Part shown: one piece after another, positions 43,029 to 50,341 of the stretch
How positions within the stretch are numbered: the first letter of the stretch is position 1
How the letters are laid out: every line of letters starts with the position of its first letter
NCBI GenBank assembly: GCA_017619755.1
Contig: JAFZRU010000067.1
Location: forward strand, 59,309 to 123,308
Source: Prevotella sp.
Lineage (GTDB): Bacteria > Bacteroidota > Bacteroidia > Bacteroidales > Bacteroidaceae
DNA: 64,000 nucleotides
Direction of reading: 5' to 3'
The notes under the pieces: model-generated
What the model saw: the letters and a program-made list of their open reading frames with translations, nothing else
Told to the model about the DNA's origin: nothing
The model's database searches: none
Program-made: the position numbers and the translations under genes

Positions 43029-43769
43029 TTAACAATTTTCAAAAGTTAATAATTCCCCTAAAATGTAGATGTTTGAACGTCTGAGGAGGTCATAATCTAT
43101 CTGTGGTTCTGTCCCCTCTCGGATGCAGTCTCGACATAGCATAAGGATTTTGCCTATGTTGTTTTGCCCTTTCCAAACCCCTATATCGTTGATTTTGTTG
43201 GTCTCGATATTGATGATATAGTCTCGCTCCTTGCGTTTTAAGTCTTTGTGACGTTCCATAAGTACAGTTGCAAGGTTGGCTCGTTTGTTTTCCAACTCCC
43301 AATTCTCACAGCCCCATATATCGGCACTATCCCATTTGTCGGTTGTGGTGTTTTCTATGAGAATAGCATCTTGGGGTATTTGAAGTAAAAGTTTACGGAA
43401 GTCTTCATTGCCCTTGCATTTCTGCCACACACAGTAAATCATCCATTGCAGACGGAAATCGGCAAAATCGGGTCTGACAAATTTACGAAAACGAGATTTG
43501 CCGAATCGTTTTGCTCCAAATCCGCTTGTGTACGACAAAAGGCACTCTTGGATAAAACGATGTTCGTCTGTGTTGTTTGACCACTCGCCACACAGGTACA
43601 AACGCTCGCTGTCCTTCCAAACTCTGCCTCCACACTTAAATGGAAATCCCCCTGCCATATTGGAGATACAGATGTTAATACCGTTCACCATGTCTTTCGC
43701 ATATTTGAAAGACCAAACTTGTGGGGAGGCAATATAAGCCTCCTCACGACCTAAATAATAGTTCTTCAT
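43029..43769 (-). CDS. NADAR-domain protein, second of a tandem pair
   Basis: This 246-residue protein matches the NADAR fold (YbiA family) in order: ISNMAGGFPFKCGGRVWKDS and LYLCGEW at the N-terminus, FRLQWMIYCVWQKCKGNEDF then RKLLLQIPQDAILIENTTTD, ADIWGCENW, and the C-terminal GVWKGQNNIGKILMLCRDCI. In E. coli YbiA the aligned parts are LRALLLATAPAKLVEHT, YWG and GKGKNRLGYLLMELRE. NADAR proteins act on N-glycosidic bonds of ADP-ribose-like substrates; some remove ADP-ribose from guanine. The insert of about 50 residues between the WGC and KGQN motifs is unusual. It overlaps the first copy by four bases. Confidence 0.7.
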   Translation of the reverse strand: MKNYYLGREEAYIASPQVWSFKYAKDMVNGINICISNMAGGFPFKCGGRVWKDSERLYLCGEWSNNTDEHRFIQECLLSYTSGFGAKRFGKSRFRKFVRPDFADFRLQWMIYCVWQKCKGNEDFRKLLLQIPQDAILIENTTTDKWDSADIWGCENWELENKRANLATVLMERHKDLKRKERDYIINIETNKINDIGVWKGQNNIGKILMLCRDCIREGTEPQIDYDLLRRSNIYILGELLTFENC

Positions 43770-44530
43770 GCTGCCTTAACGTATTGGTTAAATGTTAGTT
43801 CCTTGCCTAAGAGGTTAATGTGTACTCCCTGTAATAAAGCATGGTCAATAGGCGGTTCTGCGCCCTGTTCAAGTGCCTGTTTGCAAGCCATGAGTATCTT
43901 GCCCATGATGTTCTTCCCCTTGAAAACACCTATGGTCGACCACTCGCCAAGACGCATCTTGTCCTGTTCACGTTTGATAGCCGCTTTACACTTGCCCCGT
44001 GCTTTCATGTCCTTACGCAAAGCGTCCAATCGCTTCTTCAACTCGTCATTACGACAACCCCAAATCGTAGCCGTGCGCCCCTTCTGAAACGTGCTATCCT
44101 CTATGATGACTGCATCTTTGGGGAACGACAAAAGCAAGTTGCGGAAAGCCTCGCTGCCAAGGCACTTCTGCCAAACAACATACACCATCCACTGCGCGTT
44201 AAACCGATTCCAATCAGAGCGTTTGAGGCTTTCATGGGGCTTGTAAATGCATCGCTTCGCCTGTAATCCGTTGTTGTTTAAGTGCAATTCACGCTGAATA
44301 GCAAGGTGTTGTGAAGAACCCGAAGAGAAAGCCCCTGCTATATAGGCACACCCGCTGTTATTGAAGTGTACCCCCTGTAAATCAAAGCCGAAGCCACGAA
44401 CCATATTGCCAAGTGACAACAACAAACCCTGCCTCACGTCATACCCATGACGGAAAGCAAAGCAATTCAGTGAAGAAGCATCGTATGCCTCCTCACGAAC
44501 CAAAAAGCCATAAAAATCTTGTAATTTCAT
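43766..44530 (-). CDS. NADAR-domain protein, first of a tandem pair
   Basis: This 254-residue protein is the operon's first gene. It carries LGNMVRGFGFDLQGVHFNNS, IAGAFSSGSSQHLAIQRELH, NAQWMVYVVWQKCLGSEAFR with NLLLSFPKDAVIIEDSTFQK, IWGCRND, and IGVFKGKNIMGKILMACKQAL, which follow the NADAR pattern seen in YbiA. A charged insert (KRLDALRKDMKARGKCKAAIK) separates the last two motifs, as in the second copy. The two share roughly a third of residues and so arose by duplication. The N-terminal segment (VREEAYDASSLNCFAFRHGY) is also shared. It likely hydrolyses an ADP-ribosyl or nucleotide N-glycosidic bond; the substrate is unknown. Confidence 0.7.
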   Translation of the reverse strand: MKLQDFYGFLVREEAYDASSLNCFAFRHGYDVRQGLLLSLGNMVRGFGFDLQGVHFNNSGCAYIAGAFSSGSSQHLAIQRELHLNNNGLQAKRCIYKPHESLKRSDWNRFNAQWMVYVVWQKCLGSEAFRNLLLSFPKDAVIIEDSTFQKGRTATIWGCRNDELKKRLDALRKDMKARGKCKAAIKREQDKMRLGEWSTIGVFKGKNIMGKILMACKQALEQGAEPPIDHALLQGVHINLLGKELTFNQYVKAA

Positions 44531-44594
44531 AAATTTATATTTTAATTAAATGAATATTAAATACTTAATTCACTAATTCGCATCGATTTTCCCA

Positions 44595-44618
44595 CCGTGG
44601 CCCTTATGAAAGGCTCGG
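44595..44618 (-). promoter_or_regulatory. Leader hairpin of the NADAR operon
   Basis: In the 155-base leader, CCGAGCCTT (minus strand) pairs with AAGGGCCACGG around TCAT, with flanking CCAA/TGGG able to extend it. There is no T-run. It may affect translation or mRNA stability; function unknown. Confidence 0.4.
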
Positions 44619-44693
44619 TTGGAGCTGTACTTAAACAGTCTCTTGATGCCTATTATCTCAAAGAACTAACGCTAATCTCCCGAAAAGCGAACA

Positions 44694-44724
44694 CAAAATT
44701 AGGAAAAATATTTGAGATGGCCAA
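44694..44724 (-). promoter_or_regulatory. Promoter of the NADAR operon
   Basis: On the minus strand TTG (44722-44724), 20 bases and TAATTTTG (44694-44701) fit the consensus exactly. The first start codon is 164 bases downstream of the -7 element. Confidence 0.7.
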
Positions 44725-44901
44725 TTATTCTGCCTTAAGAAACGTTAAAGAGAATGGTGCCTTGGAGGTTGCCCAAAATAGCTCTCAATAATTGTTGAAA
44801 ACAATAAGGATGTTTAATCATACAAGAACTTCTTCAGTCCTGTGAATTTGGGTGCTTTTTCAGTACGTGGAAACGAGGAGGCATCATATTTCCCTTGCTA
44901 C

Positions 44902-45171
44902 TTATTCGACAACCTCCTCATTATCAATATCTATAGGAGGTAAATACCGCAAGATGTATTCTTCTAATTCAAAAACCTATGTCTGTTCGTTTGTAATTTC
45001 AAATACGATACAATCTCCATTTGGGTGTGTCTGCAACCACAAAGGGCAACCAACCTTGAGGTACGATAGACCATTATAATATGCTTTGGGTAGATACACA
45101 TTGTAACCTTTTTTTACACAAAGAAGCAAACAATCTATTTTATACAGGTTTCCATTTCCTATTAATCTCAT
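44902..45171 (-). pseudogene. Small hypothetical gene, possibly interrupted by an in-frame TAG
   Basis: From the ATG at 45169-45171 the frame gives 64 residues starting MRLIGNGNLYKIDCLLLCVKK, with LPKAYYNGLSYLKVGCPLWL and GDCIVFEITNEQT, then a TAG at 44977-44979. The same frame continues with VFELEEYILRYLPPIDIDNE to a TAA at 44902-44904, with protein-like composition. Either the 64-residue form is the complete product, or a longer protein of 88 residues has acquired a nonsense mutation. Not recognised. Confidence 0.4.
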
Positions 45172-45173
45172 AA

Positions 45174-45275
45174 TCAACTCTGATTATTATAAACAACTAT
45201 AGATTTAATGTAATGTGCAAGAGCGCACCAATAAAGATGCGCACTCGCACGGGTAGAGAGGCGTAAAGCCATCAT
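45174..45275 (-). CDS. Possible small frame (33 aa) downstream of the radical SAM gene
   Basis: The frame runs MMALRLSTRASAHLYWCALA and on to a stop at 45174, overlapping the preceding 31-residue frame as ATGA and ending two bases before the next ATG. The same DNA forms a strong hairpin (GTGCGAGTGCGCA with TGCGCTCTTGCAC, 45215-45250), so the region may be structured RNA rather than coding. Weak support. Confidence 0.25.
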   Translation of the reverse strand: MMALRLSTRASAHLYWCALAHYIKSIVVYNNQS

Positions 45276-45367
45276 GCTCTGCGGCTTGAAAATTTGCCAC
45301 ACGGTGAGTATGCCATTTCAACCTTTGTTGCTTGGCTTACTCTCAGGTCAACTTCATTCTTCTGCAT
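45272..45367 (-). CDS. Possible small frame (31 aa), candidate modified-peptide precursor
   Basis: Forty-three bases after the radical SAM gene's stop, a frame encodes MQKNEVDLRVSQATKVEMAY then SPCGKFSSRRA. It has a hydrophilic leader-like half and a short Tyr/Ser/Pro/Cys/Gly/Lys/Phe/Arg tail, in keeping with a peptide precursor, but its size means it could occur by chance. Offered as a candidate only. Confidence 0.3.
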   Translation of the reverse strand: MQKNEVDLRVSQATKVEMAYSPCGKFSSRRA

Positions 45368-45410
45368 ATCATTAAGAATTACTTTGTTTTAGAAATACTT
45401 TGGGGAGATT

Positions 45411-46970
45411 TCATTTATCCACATTCTGTTCTCTCTTATAGGAAAATTCTCGTTGGATTGCTCCAACGGAAATCTCTTGAAGTTGATTCAAACGGCTTTT
45501 CAAATCCATGCCTTTTAGGGGGTCGTAACTTTCTTTCTCTATTTTCTGTGCTAATTGGTATCTGATTTTTGCAACATAGCAATTATTTTCAGCTGCTTTT
45601 ATTGGAGTTCCATGTTCTGAGTAATTTATGCCAACACAGAAATTACAAAAGCCACAATATTTCTTTTTTCCACATTCTTCATAATCATTTACTTTCAAAT
45701 TGCGCCACCACTTTAATAAATCACTTTTGGAGATGATTTCATGTACCGATTGATTTTGAAGATTTCCGAAAGACAAATGGAACGCACAACAAGGAATTAG
45801 GTTGCCATTGGGTGTAACACAAAAAGTATGGTAACCTGCTTTGCATGCATTACGTTCCATGTCTATCTTTGTTTCACCATACTTTTCAATATCCTTGCCC
45901 ACATACATTACAGTATTGGGGTCTCTGAGTACAATTTCCAATTGTTCGGGCGACAATCTAAGATACTTACTCACACATCTATCTCCTTCTATAGAATCAC
46001 TAACGTTCAATTCATATTGAACGGGGATGCCATACTTCTTCCCAATGTCAGTAACTGTATAATAAGATTTTAGATTGGGCTTGATGATGCAGCATTTTAT
46101 TGTCATTGGAATGGATAATTCATGAAGGTTCTCAAGAGCAGACATTGTTTTTTTTAATGAGCCGTTGACCCTTGTAATTCGGTCGTGGTCTTTGTCTATA
46201 CCACTGTAGATAGAAAGACAAACTCGATGAGGAAAGTATTTAGCAAGTAGTCTTTCCTTATGTAAAATACCCATTCCATTGGTAAAAATGTCGATGGCTA
46301 TGTCTTTACTGTAAAGATAATCTATAATTTCCCATATATCTGAATATGAGAAAGGGTCGCCCCCTGAAAGCAGAACTTTCGTTAATCCTTCATCATACAA
46401 CTCATCTATTATCCTTTTATATTCGCTTATTTCAAGTGTTCCTGTTTTGCTTCTTAGGTTCTCTTCTTGGTCATTCCTGCTTGCTCCAATATTATAGCAA
46501 TGAATACACTTTTCACTACAATTATAGGTTAATTCAAACATGACATTCGTAATACCCCCTACTCTCGCTTCATATAAAGATTCTGCATCATCTATTTCAG
46601 AATGACTATCAATAACCTTAGCTCTTATCGGCAACGGGTTCTCGTCATATTTCCTACGACACGCTTTTCTGTAATCTGCTATTTCTGCCTTTTCTATTTG
46701 TTTTTCTGCTAATAATCCTAACAGACATAGTTCGTTGGCAAACGGAATGAGACTTTTTTCTGATATATTGGTTGCATTGGATAATACCTCCAAGCTAATT
46801 CTTTTATTCTTTGGGATGGAAAGGAATACGCCAACAACATCTGCTGAGTATTCTTCAAAGAAGTAAGAAACTCCTGTGATTAGATTGTAATAAATGGCTG
46901 CATGAGCAATTTGATTATATCTACCGCAAGTCCATTCGGGCCGATAATATATAGGATTTTCTTTATTCAT
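45411..46970 (-). CDS. Radical SAM/SPASM peptide-modifying enzyme with N-terminal PqqD-like domain
   Basis: This 519-residue protein has three parts. Residues about 20-105 (AAIYYNLITGVSYFFEEYSA, ISEKSLIPFANELCLLGLL) resemble the PqqD/RRE peptide-binding winged helix. Residues about 140-360 are the radical SAM barrel, with the 4Fe-4S motif CSEKCIHC (CxxxCxxC), KVLLSGGDPFSYSD and DIFTNGMG. The C-terminus is a SPASM domain with at least seven cysteines (GNLIPCCAFHLSFGN, CGKKKYCGFCNFC, NNCYVAKIRY) for extra Fe-S clusters. Such enzymes form thioether, C-C or other links in ribosomally made peptides. Its start overlaps the upstream spermidine-synthase-like gene by four bases. Confidence 0.85.
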   Translation of the reverse strand: MNKENPIYYRPEWTCGRYNQIAHAAIYYNLITGVSYFFEEYSADVVGVFLSIPKNKRISLEVLSNATNISEKSLIPFANELCLLGLLAEKQIEKAEIADYRKACRRKYDENPLPIRAKVIDSHSEIDDAESLYEARVGGITNVMFELTYNCSEKCIHCYNIGASRNDQEENLRSKTGTLEISEYKRIIDELYDEGLTKVLLSGGDPFSYSDIWEIIDYLYSKDIAIDIFTNGMGILHKERLLAKYFPHRVCLSIYSGIDKDHDRITRVNGSLKKTMSALENLHELSIPMTIKCCIIKPNLKSYYTVTDIGKKYGIPVQYELNVSDSIEGDRCVSKYLRLSPEQLEIVLRDPNTVMYVGKDIEKYGETKIDMERNACKAGYHTFCVTPNGNLIPCCAFHLSFGNLQNQSVHEIISKSDLLKWWRNLKVNDYEECGKKKYCGFCNFCVGINYSEHGTPIKAAENNCYVAKIRYQLAQKIEKESYDPLKGMDLKSRLNQLQEISVGAIQREFSYKREQNVDK

Positions 46971-47695
46971 TTTGATTCAATGATGTTTAGATGAGAAAGA
47001 GCATTTAAGTTACCGTTAAGAAAAATAACATATCGGGAGTTTTCATCTTCCTCATCGGTCATTATGGCAAAAAGCTTAAAATATGTGCTTCCTAATAGAG
47101 TGAGATTCCTACATTCGTCAATAGATGATTTATATATGTTGAATGCAACAAGACAATTCCGTTTTGTATGTTCGGATAAGCATTTCAGGAAAGAATGTGT
47201 ATGCGCTTGCTTTGGTATAACACTGCCAACAAATAGGTCAACATAGATAAAATCATATTTCTTGTTAGTCTTTTCTATAAAAGAAAAGGCATCGTCTTTG
47301 ATGATATTCAGATTGTTTGTTGGTAGATTAATCAGAAAATACTTTTGGGTTAGAAAGATGATTTCCTCACAATACTCTACGGTGTCAATAACAACGGTGT
47401 TGTTGAATTTCTTTATGATATATCTTGGAATTGTACAGCATCCCCCACCAAGAACGAGGGCATCTTCAATATGATTTGATTGGGTAAAAGAAAGCAATAG
47501 TCTCTGAATAGGCATATATATAGGTTGATATACAGAAGCGTCTGTGTAGATACATGAATAGCCTACATCTCCATTCCTTAGAGCGAGCATGTTACCCATC
47601 TTAACAACAGACAACATACCATCATTCGTACTAAGACGTTCTAATACCTCCATCATCTTTTGACAATGGAGAGGATTATCACATTTTTGTCCCAT
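46967..47695 (-). CDS. Spermidine-synthase-like / SAM-dependent transferase
   Basis: This 242-residue protein has the spermidine synthase core: DALVLGGGCCTIPRYIIKKF (SAM-binding glycine loop), VVIDTVEYCEEIIFLTQKYF (acidic residue for the ribose), IIKDDAFSFIEKTNKKYDFI then YVDLFVGSVIPKQAHTHSFL. It transfers either an aminopropyl or a methyl group; the sequence alone does not decide. In this operon it may modify the same peptide as the radical SAM protein. The first residues (MGQKCDNPLHCQKMM) have two cysteines and overlap the upstream small gene by 43 bases; a start at MMEVLERLS is possible. Confidence 0.7.
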   Translation of the reverse strand: MGQKCDNPLHCQKMMEVLERLSTNDGMLSVVKMGNMLALRNGDVGYSCIYTDASVYQPIYMPIQRLLLSFTQSNHIEDALVLGGGCCTIPRYIIKKFNNTVVIDTVEYCEEIIFLTQKYFLINLPTNNLNIIKDDAFSFIEKTNKKYDFIYVDLFVGSVIPKQAHTHSFLKCLSEHTKRNCLVAFNIYKSSIDECRNLTLLGSTYFKLFAIMTDEEDENSRYVIFLNGNLNALSHLNIIESK

Positions 47696-47832
47696 GGTAC
47701 ACTTCCACGTGCCTTCAATGTTGCAATGGCTTCGCTTTCGCTTGCTGAATATAACATAACCGTGTCCTCACGATTGGTTGCCGACACACCATTTTCAATG
47801 CGAAATCTCACACGATAACATTCCTTAATCAT
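47653..47832 (-). CDS. Small protein (59 aa) of the radical SAM operon
   Basis: The ATG at 47830-47832 gives 59 residues starting MIKECYRVRFRIENGVSATN, with EDTVMLYSASESEAIATLKA and a C-terminal WDKNVIILSIVKR. A longer in-frame start would overlap the preceding gene. It looks like a compact beta-alpha-beta protein instead of a leader peptide, so it could be a partner or carrier. It starts seven bases after the 66-residue gene's stop and overlaps the next gene by 43 bases. Confidence 0.55.
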   Translation of the reverse strand: MIKECYRVRFRIENGVSATNREDTVMLYSASESEAIATLKARGSVPWDKNVIILSIVKR

Positions 47833-47839
47833 GGCAGTG

Positions 47840-48040
47840 TTATTTTGATTTAAGGTTATTCCATCGCTTCCATAAATCGCCCATTTTATCCAATGCAGCA
47901 GTTGCATCAGGAACTATTTGTTTAACTAATTCAGGGATTTCTTGGTTATTGTAACCAAGTCGCTTTAACTCGTCCTCAATGTACGGAATATCGCAAAGTT
48001 GCTTAACCATACTGTAAGCCTCATTGAGCTTTGTTTGCAT
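47840..48040 (-). CDS. Small protein (66 aa), candidate substrate of the radical SAM enzyme
   Basis: This 66-residue protein is first in the operon. Its first 50 residues are a hydrophilic, helical leader-like region (MQTKLNEAYSMVKQLCDIPY, YNNQEIPELVKQIVPD); the tail reads KMGDLWKRWNNLKSK. The aromatic-x-basic/Asn motifs WKR and WNN are of the kind that radical SAM enzymes cross-link in cyclophane-forming peptides. Whether it is the substrate is inferred. It starts about 60 bases after the structured RNA's terminator-like stem. Confidence 0.55.
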   Translation of the reverse strand: MQTKLNEAYSMVKQLCDIPYIEDELKRLGYNNQEIPELVKQIVPDATAALDKMGDLWKRWNNLKSK

Positions 48041-48100
48041 AACTTACGCTTTTATGCACCTTAGGCTCTCACAGTGCTTTTAACTAATTAGGTTAAGGCA

Positions 48101-48355
48101 TAAAAAGAAAGCGTGAGCCTGTCTTAACTCCTGTCTACTGTGATAGGCTCTCGACTGCCCCTGCTTATAGACAAGAAAAACTGCTCACGCTCTTGGTCTA
48201 TATACAGAGGTGTGTATAAATCAACCAAGAGGAGAGCGTTCTTCTCCATTCCACTAAGCAGATATTGCAGTAATGAGTTGTCGAGATTCATCACAGCGGA
48301 ACGAAGCCAAACGCTTCCAATATTATGTCTGCAATATGCCTATTAAGGCGAATTA
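48101..48355 (-). ncRNA. Candidate structured RNA, copy A
   Basis: Starting about seven bases after a consensus promoter, this 255-base minus-strand stretch has no long frame but several helices: GGAAGC/GCTTC-TTCC (about 48297-48318), CTCTTGGT...ACCAAGAG with inner TATACA/TGTATA (48190-48232), an outer stem GCGTGAGC (48182-48190) with GCTCACGC (48111-48118), a middle stem TTGTCTA with TAGACAG, and an inner loop GGCAGTCGAGAGCC. The outer stem is followed by TTTCTTTTT, so it also looks like a terminator. Copy B at 62041-62255 has the same order of helices with different bases. No known class is recognised. Confidence 0.6.
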
Positions 48356-48361
48356 CAAATG

Positions 48362-48392
48362 CAAAGTTACGAAATCTTTTTCTGATTTCCAA
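48362..48392 (-). promoter_or_regulatory. Promoter of structured RNA A and the radical SAM operon
   Basis: On the minus strand TTG (48390-48392), 20 bases and TAACTTTG (48362-48369) match the consensus fully. Predicted transcription starts at about 48355. Confidence 0.7.
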
Positions 48393-48576
48393 AAAAAACT
48401 CCCCAAGCCCTTGCACATTTCAAAAATTTTAATATAAAAGCAAGTGGAAAATTGGTAAAAGATGGTCGGGAGGGGTGAAGATATTTTTTATGTTAGAATG
48501 CTACAAAGGAAAAGGTTGTATCAAACCTCATTTCTGATTATTATGATACAACTCCACTTTTGCTACAGTTCATCGG

Positions 48577-49515
48577 TCAATCTTTTTGAATTAACAGGTC
48601 ACGAACGCTTTTTTGAACACAATTATTCTGCATCCTACCATACAACTCCCGAAATGGCTGCATTTCTCTTTTGATGGAGGTTGTCTTGGGTGTAAGACTT
48701 CTGATTTTGGCTTCCACCTTTTCTAAGTCATAGCCACAATCCCTAATGACCAACTCCATCATATAGTCTTTCTTGTTGGTGTGATTTACTGTTACTTCAT
48801 TTAGATTGATTGCTTCATCGAATACAGTTAGGATGGGGTTGGCATCTGAATATAGTACAGAAATGAGTTTACAATCCTGTATGTTGAGTAAATTCCTTAT
48901 CTGTTCTTTCGTAACAATGTTCAGTTCAAAGCGTGTCTTATCTCTTAGTTTGTCTAAAAGTGCTTGTTGGTCACGCAACAGTCTGAGGAATTCTTTGTTC
49001 GCTGCTTTGTCTAATTCTTTTGTCTTGTCGTAGATGGAGAGTCGCTTCTTGTACTTGGGCGTTTTCGCTTTGTTAGCAATGACTATTCCATCCCTCTCAT
49101 ACTTAGTGCTGCCCCATTTGTCGAAGTTGGTTAGGTGTTGCTTAATCTGTGTAACCTCCTGTAATGGTAAATGCACGTCTTGAGTTACGTCACACTTAAC
49201 TACCTCCGCACATTCCAATATTCCATCCACGTCTAACCTGCAAATCCTCATTGCGTTTATCGTTTCAAAACACCTTTTGATGTTGGTTTGATTGATGAGG
49301 TTAGGGTAATCGTCCATGAGGATTTTGCCTGTAAACTCTATTGACAATTCATCCTTATTGACATCAGCCTGTATAATCAGACTAAAAGGAGTGGTTTGAT
49401 GATATTTATAGTAAAGCACTTTTTCTCCCTTTGATTGCGTAAGGAAGATATTGGTATCTATGTTGGATATTTGGTTTACGCCTGTGACAATCTTTAGTTT
49501 GTCGAATTTCAACAT
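48577..49515 (-). CDS. Replication initiation protein, phage/plasmid II/X type
   Basis: This 312-residue protein begins MLKFDKLKIVTGVNQI and contains MRICRLDVDGILECAEVV, KKRLSIYDKTKELDKAANKEF and KTRFELNIVTKEQIRNLL. The RLSIYDKTKEL and TRFELN segments are typical of rolling-circle replication initiators of the filamentous-phage gene II/X kind found on Bacteroidota mobile elements. It should nick an origin near its gene to replicate the excised circle. The nearest candidates are the inverted repeat and tandem repeat at 49981-50315 upstream of it. Assignment is by motif recall, so moderate. Confidence 0.6.
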   Translation of the reverse strand: MLKFDKLKIVTGVNQISNIDTNIFLTQSKGEKVLYYKYHQTTPFSLIIQADVNKDELSIEFTGKILMDDYPNLINQTNIKRCFETINAMRICRLDVDGILECAEVVKCDVTQDVHLPLQEVTQIKQHLTNFDKWGSTKYERDGIVIANKAKTPKYKKRLSIYDKTKELDKAANKEFLRLLRDQQALLDKLRDKTRFELNIVTKEQIRNLLNIQDCKLISVLYSDANPILTVFDEAINLNEVTVNHTNKKDYMMELVIRDCGYDLEKVEAKIRSLTPKTTSIKREMQPFRELYGRMQNNCVQKSVRDLLIQKD

Positions 49516-49611
49516 TCTTCATTGGTGTAAGTCTTTTATTGTCATTCTTGCATTTTTGCAAGTTGTGTCACCTTATAGAAGTAGTGAAGTGGAGTGGTCA
49601 GCGACTCTACT

Positions 49612-49761
49612 TCATTTTTCTTCGTAAGGTATCGTTTGCCAATATTTGAGCAAGGCAATTGACAATGCCTGTTTGTGTTGCTCAGTCTTGGGTTTGTTCC
49701 GTAACGCTACGGAAATCTTCTGTTTGGTTGCTTCTGATAATTTTCTACAAGTTCTTTTCAT
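49612..49761 (-). CDS. Small NUMOD3-like protein (49 aa)
   Basis: The ATG at 49759-49761 opens a 49-residue frame: MKRTCRKLSEATKQKISVAL followed by RNKPKTEQHKQALSIALLKY and a short tail ending EEK. The two repeats (SEATKQKISVALRNKPKT, TEQHKQALSIALL) follow the NUMOD3 pattern of short DNA-binding motifs known from homing endonucleases. Probably a small DNA-binding accessory of the replication protein encoded 96 bases downstream. Confidence 0.6.
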   Translation of the reverse strand: MKRTCRKLSEATKQKISVALRNKPKTEQHKQALSIALLKYWQTIPYEEK

Positions 49762-50341
49762 TTGATTTATGTTTGTACCGTTATTATATATAAGTAGTAG
49801 GCAGGTTAGGAAAAATAGTCAAACATAATAGGTTCAAAACTACTTTAGAAAATTTTTTGAAGAAAGACACAGGACACCAAACGTACCCCCCTCCTCCCTA
49901 TTTGGGTAGGGTGGGAATGGGCAGATACAGAAGAAAGGACTACCTCATAGCCCTCTACCTGTCAGTGTTTTTGCCACATTCAGTATTCAGAAACCAATAC
50001 TGAAAGGCTTAAAACGATGTTCACTTTACAAACAGACGCAAATCGTTGGCCAAAAAGATAAATTGTTGTTCCTTTGTGCCGTAATAAGAAGTTAAACAAC
50101 CGTTCCTTGCCATTATGCCTTCCTTGGAAACACAGGTTTCGTGGGGTCGGGAATCCAATGCCTTAACTCCCAAATCTTATCCAAATCCTCCAAAAATTGG
50201 TTCGAGAACAGAACGGCAGGGGGTACTTTTTTAAGGCTAATAAAATCGCTAAAGTTCTTAAAATCAAGACTTTAGCGATTCTTCGTTGAGAGGATTTTCC
50301 CCACATTTTCCCCACTGAGGGCAAGGGTGGACTATTTCTGA
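49762..50341. other. Gene-free region with repeats, possible origin or element boundary
   Basis: These 580 bases hold no credible gene. They contain a C-rich stretch (about 49885-49912), an inverted repeat CAGTATT/AATACTG (49981-50002), the terminator of the kinase island (50238-50280), and a perfect tandem repeat of ATTTTCCCCAC (50294-50304 and 50305-50315). Lying upstream of the replication gene and between two cargo operons, it could contain the replication origin or an internal junction between elements. Confidence 0.45.
50238..50280 (-). terminator. Terminator of the kinase/FHA operon
   Basis: On the minus strand AATCGCTAAAGT (50269-50280) and ACTTTAGCGATT (50244-50255) form a perfect 12-base stem followed by TTATTA. 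It lies about 60 bases after the lipoprotein stop codon. Confidence 0.65.

Noticed and set aside
44597-44791. A 64-codon plus-strand frame over the NADAR promoter
   Set aside because: It overlaps a consensus promoter and leader hairpin on the opposite strand and matches no family.
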